Source: Bacteroidaceae bacterium (GTDB lineage: Bacteria; Bacteroidota; Bacteroidia; Bacteroidales; Bacteroidaceae). Taken from it: a stretch of DNA of 64,000 bases. The notes beneath the pieces are model-generated. The model worked only from the letters and a program-made list of their open reading frames with translations. It made no database searches and had not been told where the DNA came from. The DNA lies in contig JAGCPB010000001.1 of NCBI GenBank assembly GCA_017642425.1, positions 1-64,000 on the forward strand, given 5' to 3'. Within the stretch, counting starts at the first letter, position 1. Every line of letters starts with the position of its first letter. Made by a program: the position numbers and the translations under genes. Positions 8,145 through 17,871 of the stretch are shown here, in pieces.

Positions 8145-10226
8145 ATGGAGACATATATAGTGAAACGTGATGGCAAACACGAGGTGTTTACCATCGACAA
8201 GATTAAGGCTGCCATTGCCAAATCATTCCTGGCATCGGGGTCATTCGCCACAGAAGAGGTGATGACCGGAATTCTGAGCCATCTGTATATCCAGAGCGGT
8301 ATCAGTGTGGAGGAGATCCAGAACCAGGTTGAGGTGGCTCTTATGGCCGAGGGCTATTATCAGGTTGCCAAGACGTACATGCTGTACCGCAACCGTCATG
8401 CTGAGGACCGCGAAACCAAGTCCAAACTGGAATTCCTCATGGGATACTGTCAGGCTGCAAACGCTGCCGAGGGCAGTAAGTTTGATGCCAATGCTAATGT
8501 GGAGAACAAGAACATTGCAACTCTGATCGGTGAGTTGCCTAAAAAGGGCTTTATCCGTCTTAACCGCCGTCTGCTGTGCGACCGCATACGCCAGATGTTC
8601 GGAAAGGAGGTGGCAGACCAGTACATGAGCCTGCTGCACCAGCACTTCATCTACAAGAATGATGAGACCAACCTGGCCAACTACTGTGCAAGTATAACCA
8701 TGTATCCGTGGCTGCTGGGCGGCACCAAGTCAATAGGCGGTAATGCTACACAGCCCACCAACCTCAAGGCTTTCTGCGGCGGTTTCATCAATATGGTCTT
8801 CATGGTGTCATCAATGTTGTCAGGTGCCTGCGCTACCCCTGAGTTCCTTATGTACATGAACTATTTCATTGAGAAGGAGTACGGTGAGGATTACTACAAG
8901 CGTGCCGATGAGGTAGTTGACCTGAGCCTTAAGAAGCGCACTATAGACAAGGTAATCACGGACTGCTTCCAGCAGGTGGTATATTCAATCAACCAGCCTA
9001 CAGGAGCACGTAACTTCCAGTCAGTGTTCTGGAACATCAGTTACTATGACCGCTACTACTTTGAGTCACTGTTTGGCGAGTTCCGCTTCCCTGACGGCGA
9101 GAAGCCTCATTGGGAGTCACTCAGCTGGTTGCAGAAGCGTTTCATGAAGTGGTTCAATCAGGAGCGTCTGCACTGCGTGCTTACATTCCCCGTTGAGACC
9201 ATGGCTCTGCTTACCGAGAACGGTGACGTCAAGGATAAGGAATACGGTGACTTTACCGCTGAGATGTATGCCGAGGGTCACTCATTCTTTACCTACATCA
9301 GCGACAATGCAGATTCATTGTCAAGTTGCTGCCGTTTGAGAAATGCCATTACCGATAACGGATTCTCATACACTCTGGGAGCAGGTGGCGTAAGTACCGG
9401 TTCCAAGAGCGTGCTTACCATCAACCTGAACCGTTGCGTACAGTATGCATCACGCATGGGCATACCTTACCAGAAGTACATAGAGGAGGTGGTAGACCTG
9501 ATGCACAAGGTTCAGCTGGCCTACAACGAGAACCTTAAGGAGTTGCAGAGCAAGGGTATGCTTCCACTGTTTGATTCCGGTTATATCAACATCGGCCGCC
9601 AGTACCTGACCATCGGCGTAAACGGTCTTGTTGAGTCAGCAGAGTTCCTGGGTATCGAGATCACTGACAACCCGCGTTACACCGAGTATGTGCAGACCGT
9701 TCTGGGTATTATTGAGAAACTGAACAAGCAGTATCGCAGCAAGGGCGTGATGTTCAACTGTGAGATGATTCCGGCTGAGAACGTGGGCGTAAAGAACGCC
9801 AAGTGGGACAAGGAGGACGGCTACGTTGTACCGCGTGACTGCTACAACAGCTACTTCTACAAGGTTGAGGATACAACGCTTAATGTGATTGACCGCTTCC
9901 GTCTGCACGGTGTCAAGTACATTGAGCATCTTACCGGCGGATCGGCTCTGCACTGCAATCTTGAGGAGCATCTGTCAAAGGCCCAGTACCGCCAGCTGTT
10001 GCGCGTGGCTGCTCAGGAGGGTTGCAACTACTTCACGTTCAACATCCCCAACACCATCTGCAACGACTGCGGAACTATCGATAAGCGCTATCTCAAGGAG
10101 TGCCCGCACTGCCATTCAACCAATGTGGATTATCTGACCCGCATTATCGGTTACATGAAGCGCGTAAGCAACTTCTCGGCTGCCCGTCAGGTAGAGGCTG
10201 CCAAGCGTTACTACGCTACCATGTAA
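8145..10226 (+). CDS. nrdD: Anaerobic (class III) ribonucleoside-triphosphate reductase
   Basis: A 693-residue glycyl-radical enzyme that reduces NTPs to dNTPs without oxygen. It has an N-terminal ATP-cone (about 1-90, IVKRDGKHEVF), the ten-stranded barrel with active-site Cys regions (CGGF, SSCCRLRN), a C-terminal four-Cys zinc site (CNDC...CPHC) and the radical loop RIIGY with Gly669. The stop codon abuts the nrdG start with no spacer. It is preceded by a cobalamin riboswitch, so the cell would use this B12-independent enzyme when B12 is limiting. That implies a B12-dependent class II reductase elsewhere in the genome. Confidence 0.97.
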   Translation: METYIVKRDGKHEVFTIDKIKAAIAKSFLASGSFATEEVMTGILSHLYIQSGISVEEIQNQVEVALMAEGYYQVAKTYMLYRNRHAEDRETKSKLEFLMGYCQAANAAEGSKFDANANVENKNIATLIGELPKKGFIRLNRRLLCDRIRQMFGKEVADQYMSLLHQHFIYKNDETNLANYCASITMYPWLLGGTKSIGGNATQPTNLKAFCGGFINMVFMVSSMLSGACATPEFLMYMNYFIEKEYGEDYYKRADEVVDLSLKKRTIDKVITDCFQQVVYSINQPTGARNFQSVFWNISYYDRYYFESLFGEFRFPDGEKPHWESLSWLQKRFMKWFNQERLHCVLTFPVETMALLTENGDVKDKEYGDFTAEMYAEGHSFFTYISDNADSLSSCCRLRNAITDNGFSYTLGAGGVSTGSKSVLTINLNRCVQYASRMGIPYQKYIEEVVDLMHKVQLAYNENLKELQSKGMLPLFDSGYINIGRQYLTIGVNGLVESAEFLGIEITDNPRYTEYVQTVLGIIEKLNKQYRSKGVMFNCEMIPAENVGVKNAKWDKEDGYVVPRDCYNSYFYKVEDTTLNVIDRFRLHGVKYIEHLTGGSALHCNLEEHLSKAQYRQLLRVAAQEGCNYFTFNIPNTICNDCGTIDKRYLKECPHCHSTNVDYLTRIIGYMKRVSNFSAARQVEAAKRYYATM

Positions 10227-10682
10227 ATGAAGATTGCGTCTTACGACATAGTTTTCCAGGATGTACCGGGAGAGGTTACGCTATCGCTTAACCTCTCCCA
10301 GTGTCCTAACTGTTGCCATGGCTGTCACAGCCCCCAACTTCAGGAGGATATTGGTTATCCGCTTGATGATGCCATGCTGGACAGCCTGCTGGAGCGTTAT
10401 GGACGTGACGTAACCTGCGTCTGCTTTATGGGCGGTGACCGAGAGCCGGCAGAGGTGATGCGTCTGGCAGACCGTGTACATAATGTCGGACTCAAGACCG
10501 CCTGGTACTCCGGACGTCAGGAACTTCCGGACTGTTTCCGGGCCGAATCATTGGACTTTGTCAAGGTAGGTCCCTACATAGAGAGTAGGGGGCCATTACC
10601 AAATCCTGACACCAACCAACGGATGTACAGGATTGAGAGCGGGCAACTGATCGATATCACAGCAAGCTTCCGAAAGAAATAG
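10227..10682 (+). CDS. nrdG: Anaerobic ribonucleotide reductase activating protein (radical SAM)
   Basis: A 151-residue radical-SAM activase with the CxxxCxxC cluster motif (residues 26-33, CPNCCHGC). It uses SAM and a 4Fe-4S cluster to create the glycyl radical on NrdD. The start codon follows the nrdD stop directly, so the pair is co-translated under the B12 riboswitch. Length is normal for the Bacteroidetes form. Confidence 0.95.
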   Translation: MKIASYDIVFQDVPGEVTLSLNLSQCPNCCHGCHSPQLQEDIGYPLDDAMLDSLLERYGRDVTCVCFMGGDREPAEVMRLADRVHNVGLKTAWYSGRQELPDCFRAESLDFVKVGPYIESRGPLPNPDTNQRMYRIESGQLIDITASFRKK

Positions 10683-10715
10683 GGGCACAAAAAGAACCAT
10701 CCCCTTTGTGCCCCT
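10681..10715 (+). terminator. Hairpin at the nrdG / Spy-like convergent junction
   Basis: A perfect 11-bp stem: AGGGGCACAAA (10681-10691) pairs with TTTGTGCCCCT (10705-10715), with a 13-nt loop. It begins at the nrdG stop codon and lies between two convergent genes, so it could serve both. There is no strong T-tract on the plus side. Confidence 0.7.
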
Positions 10716-10721
10716 GATGCT

Positions 10722-11342
10722 TTACCTGTTTTGACCGCCTGGTCGATTAAACTGAGGCCTCTGTTGTTGAGGCTGCTGGCCGGGTCGTTGTGGTTGCTGG
10801 CCCTGCTGGAACTGGTGGCCGCGGGACTGTTGTATGTCTTTTAGGATCTGGCTGTTGAACTGCTCCTCGGCATTCTGGACCTTAAGGATCTTGGAGGCGG
10901 GGAGTACCTGCTTGAACTTTTGCAGATATTCTTTTTCCAACTCAGCTATCTTGATGTTGGTCTCTGCCTGAGCGTCTATGGCCTTAAGGCTCTGCTCTTC
11001 GGATATCTCGGCGCTGCCCTCCTGACGCATCATGGTGCGGCGTATCTCGCGGTTCAGTTCACGCTTTTTCTGCTGCAAATCATTGTAGAGCGGGAAGAAA
11101 GCGGCAGCCTCATCTTCTGTAAGCCCGGCTTTTTCAATAAAGAACGCTTTCTGCTGATTCCAATACTCAGCTGCCGAGAACTGGCCGATGCGGTTGGGGG
11201 CCTGCTGCTGGCCTGCTCCGTTACGCTGCCATGTACGTGGTTGCGCACCCCAACGCTGTTGACCACCTTGCCCGGGCTGATTCTGGCCGAATACAGGGCA
11301 TAGGGCAATTATTGCTATCAGAAAAACAATAAGCTTTTTCAT
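10722..11342 (-). CDS. Spy/CpxP-like periplasmic protein with Gln/Pro-rich tail
   Basis: A 206-residue secreted protein; ATG at 11342 begins the signal peptide (MKKLIVFLIAIIAL). Residues about 50-150 are a charged helical region resembling the small periplasmic chaperone-like proteins (Spy/CpxP family) often found behind ECF sigma factors in Bacteroidetes. Both ends are rich in Gln, Gly and Pro. It lies 5 bp after the small membrane protein gene and in line with the sigma factor gene, suggesting an envelope-stress unit. Function not established. Confidence 0.6.
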   Translation of the reverse strand: MKKLIVFLIAIIALCPVFGQNQPGQGGQQRWGAQPRTWQRNGAGQQQAPNRIGQFSAAEYWNQQKAFFIEKAGLTEDEAAAFFPLYNDLQQKKRELNREIRRTMMRQEGSAEISEEQSLKAIDAQAETNIKIAELEKEYLQKFKQVLPASKILKVQNAEEQFNSQILKDIQQSRGHQFQQGQQPQRPGQQPQQQRPQFNRPGGQNR

Positions 11343-11347
11343 AGGGG

Positions 11348-11719
11348 TCAATTTGCATCCACAAATGTGTAATACAATGTAAAGTCATCAATCATGGCTG
11401 TCTCAAGGAATGAGTCTATGTACTCATCGGAGTAGATGGTGGTCTCCTCTATCTGGGCCATATCGGCGGCATTGTTGCGGGAACTGATACCTACGGCAGC
11501 CTTGATGCAGAAGAATATGCCGGCAAATGCGGCAGCGGCATACAGGTAAGGCCTGATGCGCATCCACGGAGTGACTGTGATCTTGGTGGAATAGACGGAT
11601 TCCTGCTCAGGCAGCGCAGCCATGATGTTCTGCGTCAGGTTCTCAAAGTAACCTTCCGGAACAGTGAACGGGCGGCGTGGCTCGTGCTCATTAATCTTGT
11701 ATATTCTATCTTTTTCCAT
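11348..11719 (-). CDS. Small single-pass membrane protein, possible anti-sigma factor
   Basis: A 123-residue protein with an N-terminal soluble part (EPRRPFTVPEGYFENL), one TM segment (about 57-76) and a short acidic C-terminus. The position directly downstream of an ECF sigma gene and the VPEGYFENL-type N-terminus fit the small membrane partners of Bacteroidetes ECF factors. No zinc-binding anti-sigma motif is seen, so the role is inferred from context. Confidence 0.55.
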   Translation of the reverse strand: MEKDRIYKINEHEPRRPFTVPEGYFENLTQNIMAALPEQESVYSTKITVTPWMRIRPYLYAAAAFAGIFFCIKAAVGISSRNNAADMAQIEETTIYSDEYIDSFLETAMIDDFTLYYTFVDAN

Positions 11720-11751
11720 CCGTTGTTTAGACTTATTAACAATAAAATGGT

Positions 11752-12315
11752 TTAATCTATATTGTTGAAATACTCTTCAATTTTTTTTACTGCAATATGG
11801 AATGATGCCTTGAGGGCTCCTACGCTGGTTCCCAAAGCCTCGGAAATCTCCTCATATTTCATCTCATTGAAATACTTCATGTTGAATACCATGCGCTGTT
11901 TGTCAGGGAGAGTGGCAATGGCTTCCTGAAGCTGGCGCTCGGTAAGGTCTCCGTCAAAGTATGGGTCACTCTCCAGTCGGTCTGCAATACTCAGTTCGCC
12001 GTCCTCATCGGTCTCTATGGGAACGGTCACTTTCTGGCGGTTCAGGAATGTGAGAGTCTCGTTTATGGCTATTCGATAGAGCCAGGTGGATATCCTGGAG
12101 TAACCCATGAATGAGTCCAGGTTGGTCCAAGCCTTGATGAACGTGTTCTGGAGTATGTCATTGGCATCCTCATGTGACAAGACCATGTGGCGGATCTGCC
12201 AGTAGAGCTGCTCGCTGAAATTGCGCACTATGGCTTCAAAGGCATGGTGACGGGAAAGCTCGTCTTCATGGAGCATCTCCAGTATCCTGCGTTCATCATA
12301 TGCCATCATTGCCAT
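11752..12315 (-). CDS. ECF-type RNA polymerase sigma factor
   Basis: A 187-residue sigma-70 family protein with region 2 (NDILQNTFIKAWTNL, about 68-82; WLYRIAINETL) and region 4 (LPDKQRMVFNMKYF ... YEEISEALGTSVGALKASF) but no regions 1 or 3. This is the extracytoplasmic-function layout. It likely directs transcription of an envelope response that includes the two genes downstream. Start uncertain between two close ATGs (12315 and 12309). It lies 12 bp after rnz. Confidence 0.92.
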   Translation of the reverse strand: MAMMAYDERRILEMLHEDELSRHHAFEAIVRNFSEQLYWQIRHMVLSHEDANDILQNTFIKAWTNLDSFMGYSRISTWLYRIAINETLTFLNRQKVTVPIETDEDGELSIADRLESDPYFDGDLTERQLQEAIATLPDKQRMVFNMKYFNEMKYEEISEALGTSVGALKASFHIAVKKIEEYFNNID

Positions 12316-12327
12316 AGCCTGTCTGTG

Positions 12328-13242
12328 TCAGATTGTTACGGTAAGGTTCTCCTTGGCCAGGATGGTATCCTTGAATATCTGCTGTGCCTCTTCAAGCAGT
12401 ATGTTCTCATCGGGGTATCGTGCCGAGAAATGACCCAGCATAAGTTTGCCTGCACCCGCCTCTACTGCTGTGCGTGCTGCATCGGTGGCGGTGCTGTGGA
12501 AATGCTTCTTGGCGCGGTCTGCGTCCTCTGCGGAGTATGTGCAGTCGTGATAGATCATGTCTGCCCCCTTGATGACTGGAATCATTGAGGGATTGTAGGC
12601 GGTGTCACAGCAATAGGCATAACTGCGGCCCGGATCTGCCGGCTTGGTCAGGCGGTCATGCGGTACTACAGTGCCATCGGCGGTTGTAAAATCACCTCCC
12701 TCCTTGATACGGTTGTAGTCCCACTGGGGTACACCGTAGTAATCAGCCGCGGCACGGTCCAGATGGTCCGATGTGGGTTTCTCTTGGAACAGGAACCCGG
12801 CGCACGGCACACGGTGACGCAGCGGGAAGGCAGTCACCGTGAGTGAACGGTCATCATAGATAACGGCTGTCTCTGCCGTGTCAAAGCCCTGAAACTCTAC
12901 CGTAAATTCCAGGTCACGGCAGTAGAAATCCATCTCCTGACGTAGCATTGGTTCCAGTTCCGCAGGCGCGTGTATATAAAGAGGTGCGGTACGGCCCAGC
13001 AGTCCGAATGACGATATCATGCCCAGCAGCCCAAAGCAGTGGTCTCCGTGCAGATGTGATATGAAAATATGGTTGATACGGGCAAACGCCACACGAGAGC
13101 GGCGCAGCTGTATCTGCGTGCCCTCTCCGCAGTCCACCATGAACAGCTTTCCGCGTATCTCTACTACCTGAGAGGATGTGTAGTGCTTGGGGCTGGGAGT
13201 GGCTGAGCCACATCCCAATATGGTGATTTCAAACTTTTCCAT
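12328..13242 (-). CDS. rnz: Ribonuclease Z
   Basis: A 304-residue metallo-beta-lactamase-fold nuclease that trims tRNA 3' ends. The zinc-binding HLHGDH motif is at residues 63-68. Further metal ligands appear as HDCTYS and GHFSARY. Start set at the ATG at 13242, which gives the standard MEKFEITILGCGSA beginning; an upstream TTG in the same frame adds only seven unlikely residues. A -7-like box (13260-13253) sits very close to the start. Confidence 0.94.
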   Translation of the reverse strand: MEKFEITILGCGSATPSPKHYTSSQVVEIRGKLFMVDCGEGTQIQLRRSRVAFARINHIFISHLHGDHCFGLLGMISSFGLLGRTAPLYIHAPAELEPMLRQEMDFYCRDLEFTVEFQGFDTAETAVIYDDRSLTVTAFPLRHRVPCAGFLFQEKPTSDHLDRAAADYYGVPQWDYNRIKEGGDFTTADGTVVPHDRLTKPADPGRSYAYCCDTAYNPSMIPVIKGADMIYHDCTYSAEDADRAKKHFHSTATDAARTAVEAGAGKLMLGHFSARYPDENILLEEAQQIFKDTILAKENLTVTI

Positions 13243-13262
13243 ATCAACGCTCCAAAAATACA

Positions 13263-13293
13263 AAAAAGGACCGCACGCGCGTGCAGTCCTTTT
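13263..13293 (-). terminator. Intrinsic terminator of rpsA
   Basis: On the minus strand AAAGGACTGCACGC pairs with GCGTGCGGTCCTTT and is followed by a run of T. This is a strong GC-rich stem with a T-tract just after the rpsA stop. Confidence 0.85.
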
Positions 13294-13315
13294 ATTAAAA
13301 AGTAATAATCAGGGA

Positions 13316-15109
13316 TTACTTGTTACCACCTTCCAGCTGCTCCTTGAGAGCTGCAAGAGCGTCGATGTCACCAAGGGTGGTTGAAGCGGCCTGGTTCTGG
13401 ATAACGGGCTCTTCCTTCTCCTTCTTGGCGGTAGCCTTGCGTGCAGCCTTCTTCTCAGCCTTAGCCTCTGCCTTGGCGATATCCTCGAATATGCGGCTGT
13501 GTGAAAGGATGATTCTCTTTGAATCCTTGTTGAACTCTATAACCTTGAACTGGAGAGTCTCGCCCTGCTGAGCCTGTGAGCCGTCCTCCTTTACAAGATG
13601 CTTGGGAGTAGCAAAGCCCTCAACGCCCTCGGCCAGAGAGATGACTGCGCCCTTGTCCATCATTTCGGTGATCTTACCCTCGTGGATTGAATCAACAGTG
13701 TAGATTGACTCGTATGCATCCCAAGGATTCTCCTCAAGCTGCTTGTGGCCAAGGCTGAGACGACGGTTCTCCTTGTCTATCTCAAGAACTACAACATCGA
13801 TAGGAGCACCGATTGATGTGAACTCTGACGGATGCTTAACCTTCTTGGTCCAGCTCAGGTCACTGATGTGGATCAGACCGTCAACACCCTCCTCAATCTC
13901 AACAAAGATACCGAAGTTGGTGAAGTTGCGTACGGTAGCGGTGTGCTTTGAACCAACGGGATACTTCTCATCGATGTTCTCCCACGGATCCTGCTTGAGC
14001 TGCTTGATACCCAGGGACATCTTGCGCTCTGCGCGGTCAAGTGTCAGGATAACAGCCTCAACCTCATCGCCAACCTTGATGAAGTCCTGAGCTGAACGCA
14101 GGTGCTGGCTCCATGACATCTCTGATACGTGGATCAGACCCTCTACGCCCGGAGCAATCTCGATGAATGCGCCGTAATCGGCCATAACGACAACCTTACC
14201 CTTGACAACGTCGCCAACCTTGAGGTTGGGATCCAGTGAATCCCATGGATGCGGAGTGAGCTGCTTGAGACCAAGAGCTATGCGCTTCTTCTCATCATCG
14301 AAGTCAAGAATAACCACGTTTATCTTCTGGTCAAGCTCAACAATCTCCTTAGGATCGCTTACGCGGCCCCAGCTGAGGTCTGTGATATGGATAAGACCGT
14401 CAACACCGCCCAGGTCAATGAATACACCGTAAGAGGTGATGTTCTTGACGGTACCCTCAAGTACCTGACCCTTCTCAAGCTTGCTGATGATCTCTTTCTT
14501 CTGCTGCTCAAGCTCCTCTTCGATAAGAGCCTTGTGTGAAACAACTACGTTGCGGTATTCCTGGTTGATCTTGATAACCTTGAACTCCATGGTCTTGCCA
14601 ACGAATACATCGTAGTCGCGGATGGGCTTTACATCGATCTGTGAACCGGGCAGGAAGGCCTCGATGCCGAATACGTCGACAATCATACCACCCTTTGTGC
14701 GGCACTTGATGTAACCCTTTACGATCTCCTGTGAATCCAGAGCCTCGTTCACGCGGTCCCATGAGCGTGACTCACGAGCCTTCTTATGTGACAGAAGCAG
14801 CTGACCCTTCCTGTCCTCTGTGTTCTCAATGTAAACTTCTACCTCGTCACCTACCTTGAGGTCGGGGTTGTAGCGGAATTCGCTGATGGGGATAATACCA
14901 TCGGACTTGTAACCGATGTTCACGATAACCTCGCGCTTGTTGATGGCTGTGACAGTACCGTTAACCACTTCGTTGTCGGCAACCTTGTTGAGGGTTGTGT
15001 CATAAGCCTGCTCGAGCTGCTCTTTTGACATGCCTTGTGCGGCAGTTCCGTTTTCAAAAGCATCCCAGTCAAATTCCTGAAGGGGAGCTACATTCTTAAA
15101 ATCTTCCAT
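13316..15109 (-). CDS. rpsA: 30S ribosomal protein S1
   Basis: A 597-residue protein with six S1 RNA-binding repeats; the later repeats carry the recurring motif GVDGLIHISDLSW or close variants. A Lys/Ala/Glu-rich C-terminal tail (about 545-597) follows. S1 helps bind and unfold mRNA on the 30S subunit and is especially important where Shine-Dalgarno signals are weak, as in Bacteroidetes. Single-gene unit with its own promoter (15189-15220) and terminator. Confidence 0.97.
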   Translation of the reverse strand: MEDFKNVAPLQEFDWDAFENGTAAQGMSKEQLEQAYDTTLNKVADNEVVNGTVTAINKREVIVNIGYKSDGIIPISEFRYNPDLKVGDEVEVYIENTEDRKGQLLLSHKKARESRSWDRVNEALDSQEIVKGYIKCRTKGGMIVDVFGIEAFLPGSQIDVKPIRDYDVFVGKTMEFKVIKINQEYRNVVVSHKALIEEELEQQKKEIISKLEKGQVLEGTVKNITSYGVFIDLGGVDGLIHITDLSWGRVSDPKEIVELDQKINVVILDFDDEKKRIALGLKQLTPHPWDSLDPNLKVGDVVKGKVVVMADYGAFIEIAPGVEGLIHVSEMSWSQHLRSAQDFIKVGDEVEAVILTLDRAERKMSLGIKQLKQDPWENIDEKYPVGSKHTATVRNFTNFGIFVEIEEGVDGLIHISDLSWTKKVKHPSEFTSIGAPIDVVVLEIDKENRRLSLGHKQLEENPWDAYESIYTVDSIHEGKITEMMDKGAVISLAEGVEGFATPKHLVKEDGSQAQQGETLQFKVIEFNKDSKRIILSHSRIFEDIAKAEAKAEKKAARKATAKKEKEEPVIQNQAASTTLGDIDALAALKEQLEGGNK

Positions 15110-15188
15110 TTAGTAAAATTTGTAACTAAAATAAAGTTGGACAATATGTTGTAAACACGTGCCAAGGCCTTTGCGGCTTTGGCGGGCG

Positions 15189-15220
15189 CAAAGATAGCAC
15201 TTTATTATTTAATAAACAAA
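15189..15220 (-). promoter_or_regulatory. rpsA promoter (consensus Bacteroidetes type)
   Basis: The minus strand carries TTTG (15220-15217), a 20-bp spacer, then TATCTTTG (15196-15189). This is an exact match to the Bacteroidetes housekeeping consensus, leaving a leader of about 70 nt before the rpsA ATG. Confidence 0.8.
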
Positions 15221-15229
15221 TTATATTAT

Positions 15230-17842
15230 TCAGAATCCGGCGTCAAGCGTATAAGGTACGCCCGATGAGGTGATACCTGCGGCCTCCACGTTGAAGTGTC
15301 TGGTTATGGAGCTGTTGTAGAACTCCACCTGTGCCTTTCCGTCCTCATCCGTTATGACGTTGGGGTTCCAGTAGAGGGTGCGGCGGTAGTCCACATCACC
15401 CAGGATAGGACCGTTGGGATACTCGGGCGAATAGAACTGGTATGGTCTGGAGAAACCGTCAACCGTGGTTATGCGTTTGCTTATGTCAAACAGGTCCTCG
15501 CGCCGGCTCAGCTCACCGTCCTCCTTGACCTGAATGTCCACAAGAACCAGTCTGCGGTACAGGTCTTCACCAAATATGGTCTGTATGCTCTTGTTCAGGA
15601 AATCCTGATAGAGGGGACACTGGGCCAGGATGTTCATCAGGAACATGGGTCTGTCAAACACAATTATGCTCTTTATGTCCTTGGAATCTATTGAACCGGG
15701 GTTCTCAAATATTCCCTGATTGAGGAACTTCTTGTTGTTGTGTACGTAGAAGAAGGGTTCCCAACCGTTGATGGAGCCTATGCTTCCGCTGCTGTCCAGT
15801 GTAACTTCATACCCCTTGTCAATGAGGTAACCCATAAGGTCGGTGGTGTAATCACCCTTGTCAAGCTCCAGCTCCACATCCTTTACCACATCAAACGCGT
15901 TGAATGTGAAGTAGTCTATGTACATGCGCTCCTCATCAATATCAACTTCGGGCAGGAGCAGACCTGACTCGATGTTGATTACGGTGGGGAGTCCCTGGTC
16001 TGCTTCATCCTGCACCGCGCCTTTTTTCTTCCCCTTGTTCTGGATGCCGGTAAAGACGAGCTCTCCCGGGGTGTATGCTCTCACTGACGGTATGGTGGGG
16101 CGGTCAATCTGGATTCTGGCACTTGTGCCTATCAGACGCTCCTTGTTGGTGTGGGCGCTGATGCTGAACTTGGCTTTGTCATAGAATTCAGCCCCTATGT
16201 CAAATCCGAAATAGCCCAGGGTGTCAGTGGTGTATGAGTATATTTCGGTCAATGTCTTGTCCTGTGGCACCAATGAGGCGGTCACCTGTACGCCGTCCAT
16301 CTTTTTCTTGCCCGATGGGTTGAGTATCCAGCCGTTCAGGGTGAGACTCTCCTCCATGCGGTGACGTTCTGAGAAGCTTTTCTGTCCGGTCATGATATCC
16401 CAGTTATAACGTTCCCATCCCTGAACCATGCAGAGCAGGTCCATGGCCTGTTCGCGTTCGGGGTCATCGGAATCGAAGTACCAGGTGGGGTTCTCAATGA
16501 ATCCCTTCAGGTCCGATGACAGGAGCATTGAGGTGCGCAGGTCATCGGCAAAAGCGTTGCTCTGGTTTCGTGAGTCACGTACAGACAGGCAGAAACGGTC
16601 GCGGAACGGATTGCCCTTGTTGTCATTCAGGGAGAAATCAAGAGTGATTTTCTCAAACGGCTGATAACTCTGTTTGTCGGATTTTACCTCAAGCAGAGGT
16701 GCTTTTGTCACCTGGCTGCGGTGATAGAGTGATCGGCTGGCATATTTGATTCCGTTCTGGTCAAACAGATACAGGCGGCATACGCCTTCAGGTACGCCGT
16801 GCATGGCAATGATCCTTTCTGCAGGAGTATCTCCGGTCTCTATCGTGCCAAAATCCATGAGTTCACCACGGCAGGTAAGGCTCAAGCCTAATGTCATACC
16901 GGAGAAACCGGGAGTTCCGTCAACCGTAACGCGTATGCTGTCGGAGCCGTATTGATCAACGGTCATGGCAAAACCTGCGGGTTCCGCCTGTGGGAGATTG
17001 AAATTGCGTGTGGTGCCGTCAACGGTAATCTCAACCTGATTGCGCCTGTCTTGCGGGGTGAACGTGAACCAGCCCATGCCGTCATGGACGGTGCTGAACG
17101 TGATATCCTTGCCTTGCAGCTGGCCTGTAGCATCTACGCCGAATCCCGTATCATCGGTTACCTTGAAGGCCACGCGGCACGGCTTACCCAGAATGAGATG
17201 GCCTCCCTCGGGGTAGAATGATGCGTTGATGTTGCGCAGTTTCTCGGTCTTGGGGCGGAACTCGGATGTCTCGGAACGCTTGATTGTTATGACGGGACTG
17301 GATTCATAATAGTTACCCTCTTCCTTGGGAGGGTCATATACGGCCAGTACTCTTGAGAACAGTATCTCGTTGTCAAAGTTGAGCATATAGCTGGTGTAGG
17401 CGCGCACCTCATAGAAACCGCTGGGGTAGCCTACCACGCCACGTTTTTCACGGGCCTGGGCTGTGGAGCCGTCCAGCAGCGGGAACGAGCCGTCGGCCTG
17501 ACCTGCCACGATCTTGAGTTTCTGCTGCTTGAGCAGAACTCCGGTGGGCGAGAGCAGATCCACGTACAGCACCTTGCTCTGAGCCCTGCCCAGAGTTGAT
17601 GCGTTGACTACGAATGCCTTGAACCAGATGGTCTCACCGGTGTAATATGAGGTGTTGTCAAACTGTATGAAAACCTTCTCCTGCGGGAACAGCTCATTGA
17701 ACTGGTGTATGTTACCTGCAAATTTCATGAGTGATTCCACGCTTGTGGACTGGGCTTTGGCCGGGCTTACGGCCAGGATTGTGAACAGCAATGTAAGGAC
17801 TAAAGCGGAAAGGCTTGCTTTTGATGAATGACAAAATCTCAT
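15230..17842 (-). CDS. Secreted MG2-domain protein (macroglobulin-like)
   Basis: An 870-residue exported protein. The start is the ATG at 17842, giving a signal peptide (MRFCHSSKASLSALVLTLLF); a longer in-frame reading adds an implausible 64-residue extension. An N-terminal MG2/bacterial macroglobulin-like domain (VFIQFDNTSYYTGETIWFKA, about residues 50-70) is followed by several beta domains and a C-terminal segment typical of large Bacteroidetes envelope proteins of this type. No thioester motif was seen. The family is common in Bacteroidales and may guard or restructure the envelope; the exact function is unknown. Confidence 0.7.
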   Translation of the reverse strand: MRFCHSSKASLSALVLTLLFTILAVSPAKAQSTSVESLMKFAGNIHQFNELFPQEKVFIQFDNTSYYTGETIWFKAFVVNASTLGRAQSKVLYVDLLSPTGVLLKQQKLKIVAGQADGSFPLLDGSTAQAREKRGVVGYPSGFYEVRAYTSYMLNFDNEILFSRVLAVYDPPKEEGNYYESSPVITIKRSETSEFRPKTEKLRNINASFYPEGGHLILGKPCRVAFKVTDDTGFGVDATGQLQGKDITFSTVHDGMGWFTFTPQDRRNQVEITVDGTTRNFNLPQAEPAGFAMTVDQYGSDSIRVTVDGTPGFSGMTLGLSLTCRGELMDFGTIETGDTPAERIIAMHGVPEGVCRLYLFDQNGIKYASRSLYHRSQVTKAPLLEVKSDKQSYQPFEKITLDFSLNDNKGNPFRDRFCLSVRDSRNQSNAFADDLRTSMLLSSDLKGFIENPTWYFDSDDPEREQAMDLLCMVQGWERYNWDIMTGQKSFSERHRMEESLTLNGWILNPSGKKKMDGVQVTASLVPQDKTLTEIYSYTTDTLGYFGFDIGAEFYDKAKFSISAHTNKERLIGTSARIQIDRPTIPSVRAYTPGELVFTGIQNKGKKKGAVQDEADQGLPTVINIESGLLLPEVDIDEERMYIDYFTFNAFDVVKDVELELDKGDYTTDLMGYLIDKGYEVTLDSSGSIGSINGWEPFFYVHNNKKFLNQGIFENPGSIDSKDIKSIIVFDRPMFLMNILAQCPLYQDFLNKSIQTIFGEDLYRRLVLVDIQVKEDGELSRREDLFDISKRITTVDGFSRPYQFYSPEYPNGPILGDVDYRRTLYWNPNVITDEDGKAQVEFYNSSITRHFNVEAAGITSSGVPYTLDAGF

Positions 17843-17871
17843 AGCAGTGTCAGTTAAACGATTGGTGATGG

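Noticed and set aside
13253-13260. TATTTTTG as the rnz promoter
   Set aside because: It would give an almost leaderless transcript and sits beside the rpsA terminator without a clear -33 box; kept only as a note.
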